Assembly: GCA_902384935.1 (NCBI GenBank) | Contig: CABMDO010000009.1 | Span: 1-64,000 of the forward strand | Source: Candidatus Norongarragalina meridionalis | GTDB lineage: Archaea > Micrarchaeota > Micrarchaeia > Norongarragalinales > Norongarragalinaceae | DNA length: 64,000 bases | Direction: 5' to 3' | Made by a program: the position numbers and the translations under genes | The notes under the pieces: model-generated | What the model saw: only the letters and a program-made list of their open reading frames with translations | What the model was told of the DNA's origin: nothing | The model's database searches: none | Shown here: piece by piece, positions 37,050-46,529 of the stretch | Position numbering within the stretch: the stretch's first letter is position 1 | Layout of the letters: every line of letters begins with the position of its first letter

Positions 37050-38255
37050 TTAATATTCCTTTTGCGCGGATTTCTCCAGCGCGTCTACGGCTGGCAAACG
37101 CTCGCCAGACAGGAACGCGACCACCGCGCCGCCTGCAGTGCTGATGTGCCCGATTTTCTTGCGGTTGATGCCGAACTTCTCTATCGCGCTCAGCGTGTGC
37201 CCTCCGCCCATGAGCGAGAACGCGTGGGATGATTCTATCGCCTTCAAAACGATGCGCGTGCCGAGCTCGAACTGCGGCTGCTCGTACGCGCCGACGGGAC
37301 CCTTGAAATAAACCGCGCGGCTGCGTTTTATGATTTCCGCGTATGCCTTCGCCGTGCGCGAACCGATATCGAAGACCGGAGCTCCCGCGGCGCTTTCAGT
37401 TTCGGCGCGTATGCCGTCGGAATCCTTGTATGCGAAATCGACCGGCGTCTTTATCTGCGCGCCGTGTTTTTTGATGAGCGCCTCCAGTTCGGGAAGAATC
37501 TTCGTGTAGCCCTTTTCCTCCAGCCAGACGCGCTTCGCGCCCAAATCCTTCCCTTCCGCGATTAAGCACAATTCGCCGATTACGCCACTGGTAAGAAGAT
37601 AATCCGCCTTGTTGTTGTCGGCGGCGTACTTGAGAAGTTTGAAGCAGTCGTCGGGCTTCGCTCCGCCGAGCACGAATACGACGGGGCGCTCCATAGCCGA
37701 CGCAACTTTCGAGATGGCGGCGTATTCCCGCGCCATTGCTCTCCCTGCGTAAGATGGAAGCAGCTCCGGGAACCCCGTCAACGATGCCTGGCTCCTGTGA
37801 GCGGCGCTGAAGGCGTCATTTACGAACGCCTGCGCGCGGCTGGCGAGCGTGCTGACGAACAGCGTCTTAGCCAGTTTTTCCGGCGGGACATCGAGGGTTT
37901 CTTCCGCGTAGAAGCGCACGTTCTCGAGAAGCAGGATTTTCCCGTCCTTGAGCTTCGCGATTTCCGCAAGCGCCTTCGAACCGAACAAGTCGTCGACGTA
38001 CTTCACGCGCTTGCGCGCCTGTTTCGAAAGCAAATCCGCGTGCTGTTTCAGTGGAATGAAGTCCGCGTCCCCCGCGCGTCCCTGATGGGCTAAAATAACA
38101 ACGCGCGCCTTCCTGTTGGCGAGTTCCTTTACGGTTTCCGCGGCTTCCTTGAAGCGCGGCGAATCCTCGGCGACGCCGTCGGTTACGGGCGCGTTTATGT
38201 CCACGCGCACTATAACGGTTTTTCCTTCGCACTGCAAATCGTCAAGCGTCTTCAT
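37050..38255 (-). CDS. pgk: Phosphoglycerate kinase
   Basis: VIVRVDINAPV; AHQGRAGD; LLLENVRF; FVLGGAKPDDCFKLL; SLMGGGHTLSAIEKFG. Confidence 0.95.
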   Translation of the reverse strand: MKTLDDLQCEGKTVIVRVDINAPVTDGVAEDSPRFKEAAETVKELANRKARVVILAHQGRAGDADFIPLKQHADLLSKQARKRVKYVDDLFGSKALAEIAKLKDGKILLLENVRFYAEETLDVPPEKLAKTLFVSTLASRAQAFVNDAFSAAHRSQASLTGFPELLPSYAGRAMAREYAAISKVASAMERPVVFVLGGAKPDDCFKLLKYAADNNKADYLLTSGVIGELCLIAEGKDLGAKRVWLEEKGYTKILPELEALIKKHGAQIKTPVDFAYKDSDGIRAETESAAGAPVFDIGSRTAKAYAEIIKRSRAVYFKGPVGAYEQPQFELGTRIVLKAIESSHAFSLMGGGHTLSAIEKFGINRKKIGHISTAGGAVVAFLSGERLPAVDALEKSAQKEY

Positions 38256-38259
38256 CGTA

Positions 38260-39282
38260 TCACCGCAGCTCTATGACGCGCGAGCGTCCCTGCTTCAGCG
38301 CGATTTCTTTGATCGTTATCATCCGCTTCGCCTCGAGCGACTGGACGTAATTGCGCACCGAACGCGCCGATGCGCCCGAGAAATGCTTGTAAAGCTCTCC
38401 CGAAGTCAGCGAGCCGCCCGCCGCCTTCAGCGCCACTATTACCTTCGCCTCTCCTTCCGAAACGCCCTGGGCTTGCTCTACGTGCTCGCTTTTCAGCGCG
38501 ATTTTGACGTCGTTCGCGGTTATGCTGGAAGCGTCGCGCTTTTCGGCGTTTCTTCCCGCCAACCAGAGCGCCTCGATCGCGACGCGCGCGTCCCCTCCTT
38601 TTTTGGAAGCGTGGGCGGCGCACATCCCTATCACTTCCGCGGGGCAGGCGTTGTGCTGGAATGCTTTGCGCGCGCGCTGCTGGAGTATTTCGCGCAATTC
38701 AATCGGCGTGTAGGGCTTGAACTCTATTTTTCCTCCCAGAAAAGCCGAACGGATGCGGTCGTCGAGCCGCGAGAAAGCCGCGAAGTCGTTGGAAATGCAG
38801 ACGATGCCGAAGGAAACGCCGTAATTCTCCGTAGCTCTCGTCAAATCGTAAAGAATGCGCTCCTCGCCGCCGACGAACAGGCGATCGGCTTCGTCGAGCA
38901 CGAGAATCGGAACCGCGTGTTTTTGGCGAACGGCTTCTATAATGCGCGAGAATATTTCGTCGGACGCCAAGCCGCGCCGCGGAAGCGGTTCGCCGAGCGC
39001 GGTGCTCAGTTCCGAAAGAACAGACTGCCGCGTGTAGTTCTGCCAGCAATTGACGTAAAGCATGACGGCGTCGGCATGCTCCTTGAATTCGCGGATGACG
39101 TTTTTCACCGAGGAGGTTTTTCCAGTGCCGGTTTTGCCGTAAATGAAGAGCGGGACGGGACGCCTGCCCGTAAGCGCGGGGCGGAGGGCGTCGGCTATGG
39201 CGTGGAGCTCCGCGTCCCTGCCTGGCAAATCCTCGGGCAGGAACTCGGGCGATAGCACTGATTCGTCTGAGAATACGCCCAT
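38260..39282 (-). CDS. Orc1/Cdc6 replication initiator (intact paralog)
   Basis: FIYGKTGTGKTSSVKNV; ILVLDEADRLF; C-terminal wHTH SGELYKHFSGASARSVRNYVQSLEAKRMI; ATG 39282. Confidence 0.92.
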   Translation of the reverse strand: MGVFSDESVLSPEFLPEDLPGRDAELHAIADALRPALTGRRPVPLFIYGKTGTGKTSSVKNVIREFKEHADAVMLYVNCWQNYTRQSVLSELSTALGEPLPRRGLASDEIFSRIIEAVRQKHAVPILVLDEADRLFVGGEERILYDLTRATENYGVSFGIVCISNDFAAFSRLDDRIRSAFLGGKIEFKPYTPIELREILQQRARKAFQHNACPAEVIGMCAAHASKKGGDARVAIEALWLAGRNAEKRDASSITANDVKIALKSEHVEQAQGVSEGEAKVIVALKAAGGSLTSGELYKHFSGASARSVRNYVQSLEAKRMITIKEIALKQGRSRVIELR

Positions 39283-39300
39283 GAGTCCATTACGCTCCCC

Positions 39301-39311
39301 TTTTTTAAAAA
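39301..39311. promoter_or_regulatory. Palindromic TATA box shared by divergent orc1/cdc6 and ubiA-type genes
   Basis: TTTTTTAAAAA centred 24 bp from both start codons (39282 minus, 39330 plus). Confidence 0.55.
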
Positions 39312-39329
39312 GCCCGCGCAAAGACAGTT

Positions 39330-40238
39330 ATGCTTAAATGGTGGCGGCTGGCAAGGGCGGAGCATTCCATAATCGTGCTCGTCGCGATAATGGTGGCGGA
39401 GGCGATAGCCTCGAAGCGCGTCGATGCTTCGCTCATTCTTCCCGCACTCGGTCCCGCTATTCTTACTGCCGGCGTGTTCAGCCTCGGCGACTGGTTCGGC
39501 TGGAAAACCGACAAGGCGAACAAGCGGAAGGATCGCCCGATTGTAGCGGGCGAAATAAGGAGGAAGGACGCGCTGCTGTTTGCCGGCGTGCTTTACTTGC
39601 TCGGCTTGCTGCTGTCCTTCGCCTTTGCGCCGCAGGCGTTCTGGTTCGTTCTGGCGTATGCATTGCTCTCCGTTACATACGATCCGATACTGAAAAAGAT
39701 TCCCCTTGTCGGCAACCTCTTCGTAGCTTCGACGATGGCGGCTTCCTTCATATACGGCGGCTTGGTCGTCGCGGCTGCGCCGATTGCGAACGCGGTGCCG
39801 ATGCAGCCTCCCGAGTATTCGTTCATACCCGGCGGACTGGCTTTTTCCTTCGAAGCCATCCCCGCCTCGCTCTGGATTCTCGCGGCGATGGCGTTCTGCG
39901 CCGGCGTCGGCAGGGAATTGCTCATTACCCTGCGCGACGTGAAGGGCGATAAAAAAATCGGAGCGAAGACGCTGCCGATGATTCTCGGAGCAAAGCGCAC
40001 GGTGATGCTCGCGTCGGCGTTCATATACGCCGCAATCGCGATAAGCGCGCTGCCGATCATCTACGGCGTAGGACTGGCATACCTAGCGCTGGTAACCTTC
40101 GCGGATTTGCTGTTCATGTTCGCGATTTTCAAGGCGGTTCTGTTCCCGACGCCCGAGACGTTGCGCGAAGTGCGCAACCTGACGCTTTGGGCGATGATGG
40201 CGGGAACTCTCGCCTTCGCTACTCTGGCATTTTCCTGA
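39330..40238 (+). CDS. UbiA-family prenyltransferase
   Basis: DWFGWKTDKANKRKDRPIVAGEI; SVTYDPILKKIPLVGN; LLITLRDVKGDKKIGAKTLPMILG. Confidence 0.92.
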   Translation: MLKWWRLARAEHSIIVLVAIMVAEAIASKRVDASLILPALGPAILTAGVFSLGDWFGWKTDKANKRKDRPIVAGEIRRKDALLFAGVLYLLGLLLSFAFAPQAFWFVLAYALLSVTYDPILKKIPLVGNLFVASTMAASFIYGGLVVAAAPIANAVPMQPPEYSFIPGGLAFSFEAIPASLWILAAMAFCAGVGRELLITLRDVKGDKKIGAKTLPMILGAKRTVMLASAFIYAAIAISALPIIYGVGLAYLALVTFADLLFMFAIFKAVLFPTPETLREVRNLTLWAMMAGTLAFATLAFS

Positions 40239-40854
40239 GAGACGGCGGCAGAGTTTTCGAAAAGCTTTTCACGACGTGCGTTCTTATGCCGAGTGAACGC
40301 GCTACGGTCGCTTCGAAGGAAACGTCGGTGAAGAAGACGCATTCCGAAGGTTCCGCCCGCACGGCAGCCAGCACCTTCTTGAACGTTTTCCGTTCTCCCT
40401 TGAAACCGGCGGAATCCAGCGTGAAGATTCTGGAAAAGTATTTTCGCAGTTTGGTGTGCCGCAGTTTTTCGTCCGCGACGTAATCCACGGAGTTGGTGAG
40501 CAGCACGAGCCGACGGGTGCGGCGGAGTTTCGCCAGGGTTTTTCTCGCCCACGGCAGCGGCTTGACGAGGCGCATGTTTTTTCTCACGAGGCTGCGCACG
40601 TCCGCATTGGGGACTCCGAGTTCGCGCAGGAAGAATTCGGGGCGGTACCAATCGGATTTCCCCGCGTGTTTTTTCACGAGAAGGCGCATTTTCCGTTTTA
40701 GCGATTTGGCGCCGGTAACCTTCGCAGCGTATTCCGGAACGTCATGCATCCAAAAGCGCTTCTCGTATTTCTCGTTGTCGAGGAGCGTGCCGTCCATATC
40801 GAATATTACTATGCATGACGCATTCCGCGGAATGCGTCGTTCAAAGCGTTTCAC
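40219..40854 (-). CDS. HAD-superfamily hydrolase
   Basis: IVIFDMDGTLLDN; VLLTNSVD; VFFTDVSFEATVARSLGIRT. Confidence 0.88.
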   Translation of the reverse strand: MKRFERRIPRNASCIVIFDMDGTLLDNEKYEKRFWMHDVPEYAAKVTGAKSLKRKMRLLVKKHAGKSDWYRPEFFLRELGVPNADVRSLVRKNMRLVKPLPWARKTLAKLRRTRRLVLLTNSVDYVADEKLRHTKLRKYFSRIFTLDSAGFKGERKTFKKVLAAVRAEPSECVFFTDVSFEATVARSLGIRTHVVKSFSKTLPPSLRKMPE

Positions 40855-43800
40855 GCGTAATCAGCCAGCGAGAACTGCTTCGCCTTGTCGTCCTCGAATA
40901 TGCTCCCTATTTCCTTTTCGAGCAGCATGAGGCGCTGGCGCAGGTAATTCGGCAAATCGTACTTCTCCGCGGTCTGCTTCGAGATTTCCAGGTACTTCTC
41001 GACGGAACCGCGCGAAATCGTCAGTATGATTTTTCCGCCGCATTTAACGCACGTGCCGCGCAGCGGAACGCGGCGGTAGCGGGCGTTGCAGTCCACGCAG
41101 CGGAATTTCTGCTTCGAGAACGCGCGGAGATTTCCGTAAATGTCGGGAAGGAAGTGCGAGAGAATCACGCGTTCGATCGCGTTCTGCGCGTCGACCGCGC
41201 GGATGCGGAGCATCAAATCGAGTTCCGCCTGCACCTTCTTGCGCATGTCCTCCATGTCCTTGCCGACGTAGTGCGATTCCACGGGCGCCCGAAGGGTCCC
41301 GCGGTGCGTGAATCCGATTCCCTCGTACTGCGATTGCTTTCCGAGGCGGTCGGCGACGGTTTCGAGCTTCGCTTCCGACGGCGACGCGAATCTTAGAGAG
41401 GCTTCGTAGAAGGAAAGCGGGTATTCCGAGCACGTGTCCATCGCGTGCACCTCGTCGTCCACCTCTGCGGGATCCAGCTCGGTCATGAGCACGAGGGGCG
41501 CGTCCATCTTCCCGCCGCGAGACGACGGAAGGAAGTGGCGCGAGAAATTCAGCAGTCCGTCGAGCAGCAGCATGACGCAAAGCTCGTCGCCGTCCGTGTT
41601 GCGGCGGCACGCGCAGTGCAGGTAGGGGTGCGCGATTATCCCCTTGACGTCGGAGAACGCGATTATCCTCGCTACTATGCCGGCGCTTGTGTGCGGCGCG
41701 ATGGCGATTACGTGCTTCCCGCGCATGTCCTCTGGCTGTTTCGCGCCGTAATACGGCGGCAGACCGTAGTGATAGACGAGCAAATCGTCGACGTATTTCG
41801 AGACGCGCATCAGATATTCGGAAGCGTGCTTCGAGAGGATGACGTCCTGCGCCTTCAGCTCCACCGTTTCGTCGTCGCGTTCCACGTCGTACCCGAGCCC
41901 GCGCAGTTCCGCGGCGGTTATCCCGACCTCGCACGGAACGAAGTGCGTCGCGGGAACCTCGGTTGCATCGTACCGGCACGTCCCGTCACGGAAAACCGAA
42001 ACGTCCTGCCTCGCGCGCAACAATCCTTTTTCGAGAGGTTCGGGCGACTTGTCCTCGGAGATGAGCCCGATAACCCCCTTCAGCACCGCCACGTCGCCGT
42101 GGTGCATGCCGACGCGCTTCAGCGCGGCGTCGTACAGCTCCGGAAGCTCGACGCGCTGCTTCGAATAAAGCGAGATTCTTCCGCCGCACGAACACGTGTC
42201 TCCCTCAACCGCCCGCCCGCATTTCGCGCACTGGGGAAGCGCGACTGTTGCGGAACCGCACTCGCACTTGGCATGCCACGAGCGCTTGCCGCACGACGGG
42301 CACAGATGCGACGACAGATCCGCCTCGATGAAATGCTCGCTCCCGTTCTTCAGCGCCGAAACCGCGCGCACGATGTCGCGCGACGCGCCTCCGAGCTGCC
42401 CTATGGGGAAGAGGACGTGCACCGGCGGTTCCATCCTGCGTTCGCGCGTTTTTTCAGGGCGCCCCATGCTCGCGCCTATGTACGTGCCCGCCTTCCGCAT
42501 CACGCGCATCCCCGACAACTCGCAAACGAGCTGCATGGCGTCCTTTTCCTTGTCGGAGAACGCGGCATCGAAGCGCTTCATGGAAAGGGCGCGCTCGCTC
42601 AGCACGCCGAGTGTAAAGAGAACCGCCAGCCCCGTTTCCCCTTCGAGAACCGCGAATTCCCCGTCGAGCTTGTGCGGTATGCCCAGGCGCTCGAGCAGGC
42701 GCTTCGCTTTCTTCGGCACGAGCGCGCGCTTGAAATCGAACCATTCGTAAACCGCCTTTCCCTCGCATACCGCCGCGGCGAGCTCGTGCAGCTCGTCCGC
42801 CGAAACGTCGTGCCAGTAGTACGTGAAACGCGGCGCCAGCGAGGCGCCCTTTTTCGCCAGCGCAACCGCGTCGTCCCAAGAAATCGACACGAGCTCCTCC
42901 GCGGTTTTCTGCACTCCGGCGGCTTCTAGTTCCTTGGAAAACCACTCGTCGCACCACGCGCCGGGAATAAGCGGGTGGTTGGATTTCAGGAAGTCGCCGT
43001 AATTCACGAGCATATCGCCGAGGAACAGGATTTCCTTCACCTTGCCGTGCAGCATATCCGCCTCGTCCAGCGTTTCAACCCGCCGCACCTCGCCGTCGTT
43101 CAGAAGGACAATCGGCCCGTCGATTGTCTCGCACGGCGTCACTATGCACCCCTTCCCGGGGCGTTCCGTCTTTACCTGCGTGCCTATGACGGGGAAGTTG
43201 TCGAGTATGGACATCGACGCGGGATGAATCGCCTTGGATTGTATGCCGCAGTACGGCGTGCGTCCGTAGCGCAGCCTGAAACCGCCCGGCCGCATCGGGA
43301 ACGCGAATATCGGGCGCCCTCCGACGAGCTCCTCCATGTATTTTTCGTTGGGTTTTATCTCGACGCGCTTCGAATCCTGCTTCGTCGTCTTGATCAGTCC
43401 TTCGATCCACGCCCAGTCGAGCCCCGCCTTCTTCGTGATTTTGAGAACCTTCGGCGCCTTCAGGCATATGCCCTCGGTCATTACGAGGCACATGCCGCCG
43501 CGGACCCGGTTCGTCTCGACCCTCTGGAGATTCTTATGAACGCTTATCTCGTATTCCTCGGTGGGTTCGCCGTCTATGCAAACCGGGCAGTTGCGCACGA
43601 TGAGCCGAACCTCTTCCTCCGTCGGCACGTACTGCCCCGCTCTAGTGCGTATGGCGTAAAGATTCAGCTCCTCGACGTAGCGCTCAATCTCGTCCTCGAG
43701 CGGGCGGAACTCCGCCACGCCGAAAAAGCGCCTGCAATAATCGCCGAGAATAACCGCGAACGCCTGCCCCGTGCCTCCTGCGCCGCGAATCGGGCCGGAG

Positions 43801-44201
43801 AAATAAAGAGCGAGATAGTCGCTGCCGTCGGGGTTTTTCAGGTGACGGACGCGCGAAACGCCTTCGAGCGGCGCGCTTACCACTCCTTCGGTGAAAAGCG
43901 CCAATCCCGTGCGAACAGCCTGGTCCATCAGGCGCTCCTTGTCTCCTGCGCCGTACTTCCCCTCCATGATGTCCTTGGCGATTTCGAACGGCGCGGCGGT
44001 TTTCCCCTTTTCCTTCAGGATTTCGCGTATTCGCGCGGCAACCCCTTCCGGGCCTACGAGTCCTTCGACCCTCGCAGCGAGATCGGGGGCTTCGAGTATC
44101 TCGACGTGTGGCTCGGGATCCAGCATTTTTTCGCGCGCCGACGCCGCAACGCCGTAGGCGCGGGACACCTCGGCGTGAATCCCGTCGAAATACGTGCGCA
44201 T
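40851..44201 (-). CDS. polC: DNA polymerase II large subunit (DP2), 1116 aa
   Basis: YFSGPIRGAGGTGQAFAVILGDY; NRVRGGMCLVMTEGICLKAPKVLK; GRPEKTRERRM; zinc-finger CVDCNARYRRVPLRGTCVKCGGK; ATG 44201; no intein seen. Confidence 0.96.
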   Translation of the reverse strand: MRTYFDGIHAEVSRAYGVAASAREKMLDPEPHVEILEAPDLAARVEGLVGPEGVAARIREILKEKGKTAAPFEIAKDIMEGKYGAGDKERLMDQAVRTGLALFTEGVVSAPLEGVSRVRHLKNPDGSDYLALYFSGPIRGAGGTGQAFAVILGDYCRRFFGVAEFRPLEDEIERYVEELNLYAIRTRAGQYVPTEEEVRLIVRNCPVCIDGEPTEEYEISVHKNLQRVETNRVRGGMCLVMTEGICLKAPKVLKITKKAGLDWAWIEGLIKTTKQDSKRVEIKPNEKYMEELVGGRPIFAFPMRPGGFRLRYGRTPYCGIQSKAIHPASMSILDNFPVIGTQVKTERPGKGCIVTPCETIDGPIVLLNDGEVRRVETLDEADMLHGKVKEILFLGDMLVNYGDFLKSNHPLIPGAWCDEWFSKELEAAGVQKTAEELVSISWDDAVALAKKGASLAPRFTYYWHDVSADELHELAAAVCEGKAVYEWFDFKRALVPKKAKRLLERLGIPHKLDGEFAVLEGETGLAVLFTLGVLSERALSMKRFDAAFSDKEKDAMQLVCELSGMRVMRKAGTYIGASMGRPEKTRERRMEPPVHVLFPIGQLGGASRDIVRAVSALKNGSEHFIEADLSSHLCPSCGKRSWHAKCECGSATVALPQCAKCGRAVEGDTCSCGGRISLYSKQRVELPELYDAALKRVGMHHGDVAVLKGVIGLISEDKSPEPLEKGLLRARQDVSVFRDGTCRYDATEVPATHFVPCEVGITAAELRGLGYDVERDDETVELKAQDVILSKHASEYLMRVSKYVDDLLVYHYGLPPYYGAKQPEDMRGKHVIAIAPHTSAGIVARIIAFSDVKGIIAHPYLHCACRRNTDGDELCVMLLLDGLLNFSRHFLPSSRGGKMDAPLVLMTELDPAEVDDEVHAMDTCSEYPLSFYEASLRFASPSEAKLETVADRLGKQSQYEGIGFTHRGTLRAPVESHYVGKDMEDMRKKVQAELDLMLRIRAVDAQNAIERVILSHFLPDIYGNLRAFSKQKFRCVDCNARYRRVPLRGTCVKCGGKIILTISRGSVEKYLEISKQTAEKYDLPNYLRQRLMLLEKEIGSIFEDDKAKQFSLADYA

Positions 44202-44263
44202 GGCTGGCGAACACTCTGCCAAATAATCCCCAGACAAAAAGAGGGCGAAAGGAGTATTATACC

Positions 44264-44539
44264 TTATGCGATGGTGACGCCGAGCAGCTTCAGCAGAACC
44301 AAGCCGCCGACTCCCGCCAAGCCGAAGAGCGCCGAGATGGCGACAGTAACGAAAGTAATCGCTATCTGGATTCCGTAAGGCGAGCCGAAGTAGTTTATCA
44401 CGAACAGCGCGACGATTCCGAGCACCGCGTTCACGAGAATCTTCTTCAGGAAGAACACGAGCGCTACGGCGGCGACTATCAGAAGCAGTGCGAAAACCCC
44501 GAGCATCCACAACGGCAACAGCAGAACCTCAGCGACCAC
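44264..44539 (-). CDS. BofA-like (SigmaK processing inhibitor family) small membrane protein
   Basis: KILVNAVLGIVALFVINYFGSPYGIQIAITFVTVAISALFGLAGVGGLVLLKLLGVTIA; GTG 44539. Confidence 0.7.
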   Translation of the reverse strand: MVAEVLLLPLWMLGVFALLLIVAAVALVFFLKKILVNAVLGIVALFVINYFGSPYGIQIAITFVTVAISALFGLAGVGGLVLLKLLGVTIA

Positions 44540-45350
44540 GGCACGCCACCTCCTTCGCCAAATCCGACGCGTTATACCTGAAGCCGAACCTCTTGAAAAG
44601 CCTGTCGCCCGCCGCACCGTTCAGATACGCGGCGGCGCATGCGGAGAGGAATAGACTGTTCTTGCACGCCAACGCGGCAGCCAAACCAGCCAAAACGTCG
44701 CCCGTTCCTCCCTTTGTCATGCCCGCGTTGCCCGCAGTATTCTTGGCGATGCGCTTGCCGTCGGAAATAATGTCCGCGCCCAAGTCCGCTTTGCCCTTCA
44801 GAAGAACCACGCACTTCCACTTCGCAGCCTGTTTCTTCGCTTCCTCCGCCGACGCGGGTTTTCCGAAAAGCGCGGAGAATTCCCCCGCATGGGGCGTAAC
44901 CATTACTCTGCCGGCAAACAAACGCTTGTCCGCTACTTTCAGCGCGTCGGCATCCAGGACGAATTTTTTGTTCTTGTGCCTGCGCAGCATGCCGTTGACG
45001 ATGGTTTTTGTGCGCGGCGATACGCCCATGCCGTTGCCCATCAGGATGCAGTCGGCGCGTTTTGCCGTTGCGTCCAAATCCGCCGCATCCGTCCAGATGA
45101 ATTCCCTGCTTTTTTTCCGCATTCCGAAGAGAAGCGCCCTGTGCTCCTTCGCGGGCGAATGGAAGAATATCAAATCTGCGAAACTGGAGGCCGCTTCAAT
45201 CGCATATAGAGGCGCGCCGTGGTATTTTTCGGAGCCGCCGATTACCAGAAGCACGCCGTTGTCGCCTTTGCGCGACGATGGGCGCGGACGGACGAGGCGC
45301 TTCGTCCAGACGGCGGAAACAACTTCCACGAAAGGAATAGGAAAAGGCAT
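44529..45350 (-). CDS. ADP-dependent NAD(P)H-hydrate dehydratase
   Basis: KGDNGVLLVIGGSEKYHGAP; VMVTPHAGEFSALFG; NTAGNAGMTKGGTGDVLAGLAAAL. Confidence 0.93.
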   Translation of the reverse strand: MPFPIPFVEVVSAVWTKRLVRPRPSSRKGDNGVLLVIGGSEKYHGAPLYAIEAASSFADLIFFHSPAKEHRALLFGMRKKSREFIWTDAADLDATAKRADCILMGNGMGVSPRTKTIVNGMLRRHKNKKFVLDADALKVADKRLFAGRVMVTPHAGEFSALFGKPASAEEAKKQAAKWKCVVLLKGKADLGADIISDGKRIAKNTAGNAGMTKGGTGDVLAGLAAALACKNSLFLSACAAAYLNGAAGDRLFKRFGFRYNASDLAKEVACRGR

Positions 45351-45377
45351 TTAAAGCACTCTTCCCATAAAAATGTC

Positions 45378-45475
45378 CCGAATTTTGAATTCAGTGGCGC
45401 GGGCGGGCGCGGACATTCGGCTTATAGGATTGCCTCCTTTGGTTGTCCGCTTGCTCAAGCCGCCACTACTTTTTC
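45378..45475 (+). ncRNA. Candidate structured intergenic RNA (unknown class; strand tentative)
   Basis: TATA-like catttaaag about 25 nt upstream; nested complementarity AGTGGCG/CGCCACT and GCGGAC/GTCCGC; ends in T tract. Confidence 0.35.
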
Positions 45476-46454
45476 AAAACTCCAGCTCGCGCTTCCTTTC
45501 GCGGCGCGCCTTTTCGAGAGCGGCTTCCGCTTCTCCGAGATGAGCGCCGATATACTCGGCCGACGCGCGCGCTTCCTTTTCCCTTACCCCGAACTCCGCG
45601 AGCGCGGTTTTCTGCGTTTCTATCAGGTGGAGCAGCTTCTTGTGCTCGGGATTGACTTTTTTAGTTTCCCTTTCAACCGAAGAGTAATAGGCGTCCACCG
45701 CTTCCGACAGGGAGGGGAAGAAACGGACTTCCGTTTCGCCCAGCTTTTTCAACGGAAAGGGGGAGAACGCAATCGGTTTTCCGTTTTCGTAGTAGACGCA
45801 GGGTTTTGCCTCGTCGAAAAGGGAATGCAGCGCCTTGACTACTGCCTTCTTGTCGTTGATTTCCGCGCCGTATTCCTGCCCCGCGCGGGAACACGCCTCC
45901 TCGAGATAGAAGGGCGGGAGGTTTACCGCCTTCGCCAACGCCGCAACCGCCTTTCCTTCGGGAATGTCCGCTTCCGTCAGCTCGAGCGGGTGTTTTTTGT
46001 TGGAAGGAGGCGGAGAGTAAGGCTGCTTCGGGCGGAGAGCGCGCGCCGCATACGTCTCCCGCTTCAACGCGTCGATTATCCTGTCGTCCGAGCCGCAGAA
46101 CACCACGTTCCCGTTCTGGAACAGCTCGAACACCAGAACGAAAAGCCCGTCCTTTGCGTCGAATACGAACGAAAGAAGTCGGTCGAAGTTCGTCTGCTTC
46201 ACGCTCTTTATTTTAGCATTGTCCAGGCGCTTGCGTATGAGCATGACGAAATCCGAGGGGCGCTCGGGCGCTTCCTCGACGTACTTCGTCAGATGCGCCC
46301 GCACTCCCGCTTCGGCGATGAAATTAACCTCGCCGTTCCTGTTGAGCTTCAGCCGGAACACGCCGTTCGAGTAGATTTTGTTGATTCTTCCGCCTTCCAG
46401 CGCCGCCAGTTCCTTCGCGAGGACGTAGTAGTCGAGGTTTCCCATCTTCTGCAT
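45474..46454 (-). CDS. Short NFACT/RqcH (Rqc2-like) protein lacking C-terminal half
   Basis: LDYYVLAKELAALEGGRINKIYS…RPSDFVMLIRKRLDNAKI…; ends in coiled coil at 326 aa. Confidence 0.82.
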   Translation of the reverse strand: MQKMGNLDYYVLAKELAALEGGRINKIYSNGVFRLKLNRNGEVNFIAEAGVRAHLTKYVEEAPERPSDFVMLIRKRLDNAKIKSVKQTNFDRLLSFVFDAKDGLFVLVFELFQNGNVVFCGSDDRIIDALKRETYAARALRPKQPYSPPPSNKKHPLELTEADIPEGKAVAALAKAVNLPPFYLEEACSRAGQEYGAEINDKKAVVKALHSLFDEAKPCVYYENGKPIAFSPFPLKKLGETEVRFFPSLSEAVDAYYSSVERETKKVNPEHKKLLHLIETQKTALAEFGVREKEARASAEYIGAHLGEAEAALEKARRERKRELEF

Positions 46455-46500
46455 GGTAGGATTTCGCCGCAGTCGCTTAAAATGCCCACCGAAAACCCTT

Positions 46501-46518
46501 TATATCGGAACCGATATA
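46501..46518 (+). promoter_or_regulatory. Perfect palindrome overlapping TATA region of PadR-like gene
   Basis: TATATCGGAACCGATATA, 12 nt before ATG 46530. Confidence 0.7.
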
Positions 46519-46529
46519 ACACGGTAACG

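Noticed and set aside
40851-44201. Intein in DP2
   Set aside because: Continuous conserved polymerase sequence of normal length, no splicing motifs seen
41445-44378. Two long + strand ORFs (494 and 467 aa) opposite DP2
   Set aside because: Mirror frames of the DNA polymerase DP2 gene, no recognisable motifs
45378-45475. tRNA, or fragment of RNase P RNA
   Set aside because: The 7-bp outer stem and a 'CGGCTTATAGG' string are suggestive, but there is no T-loop TTCRANY and the gap is too short for RNase P RNA
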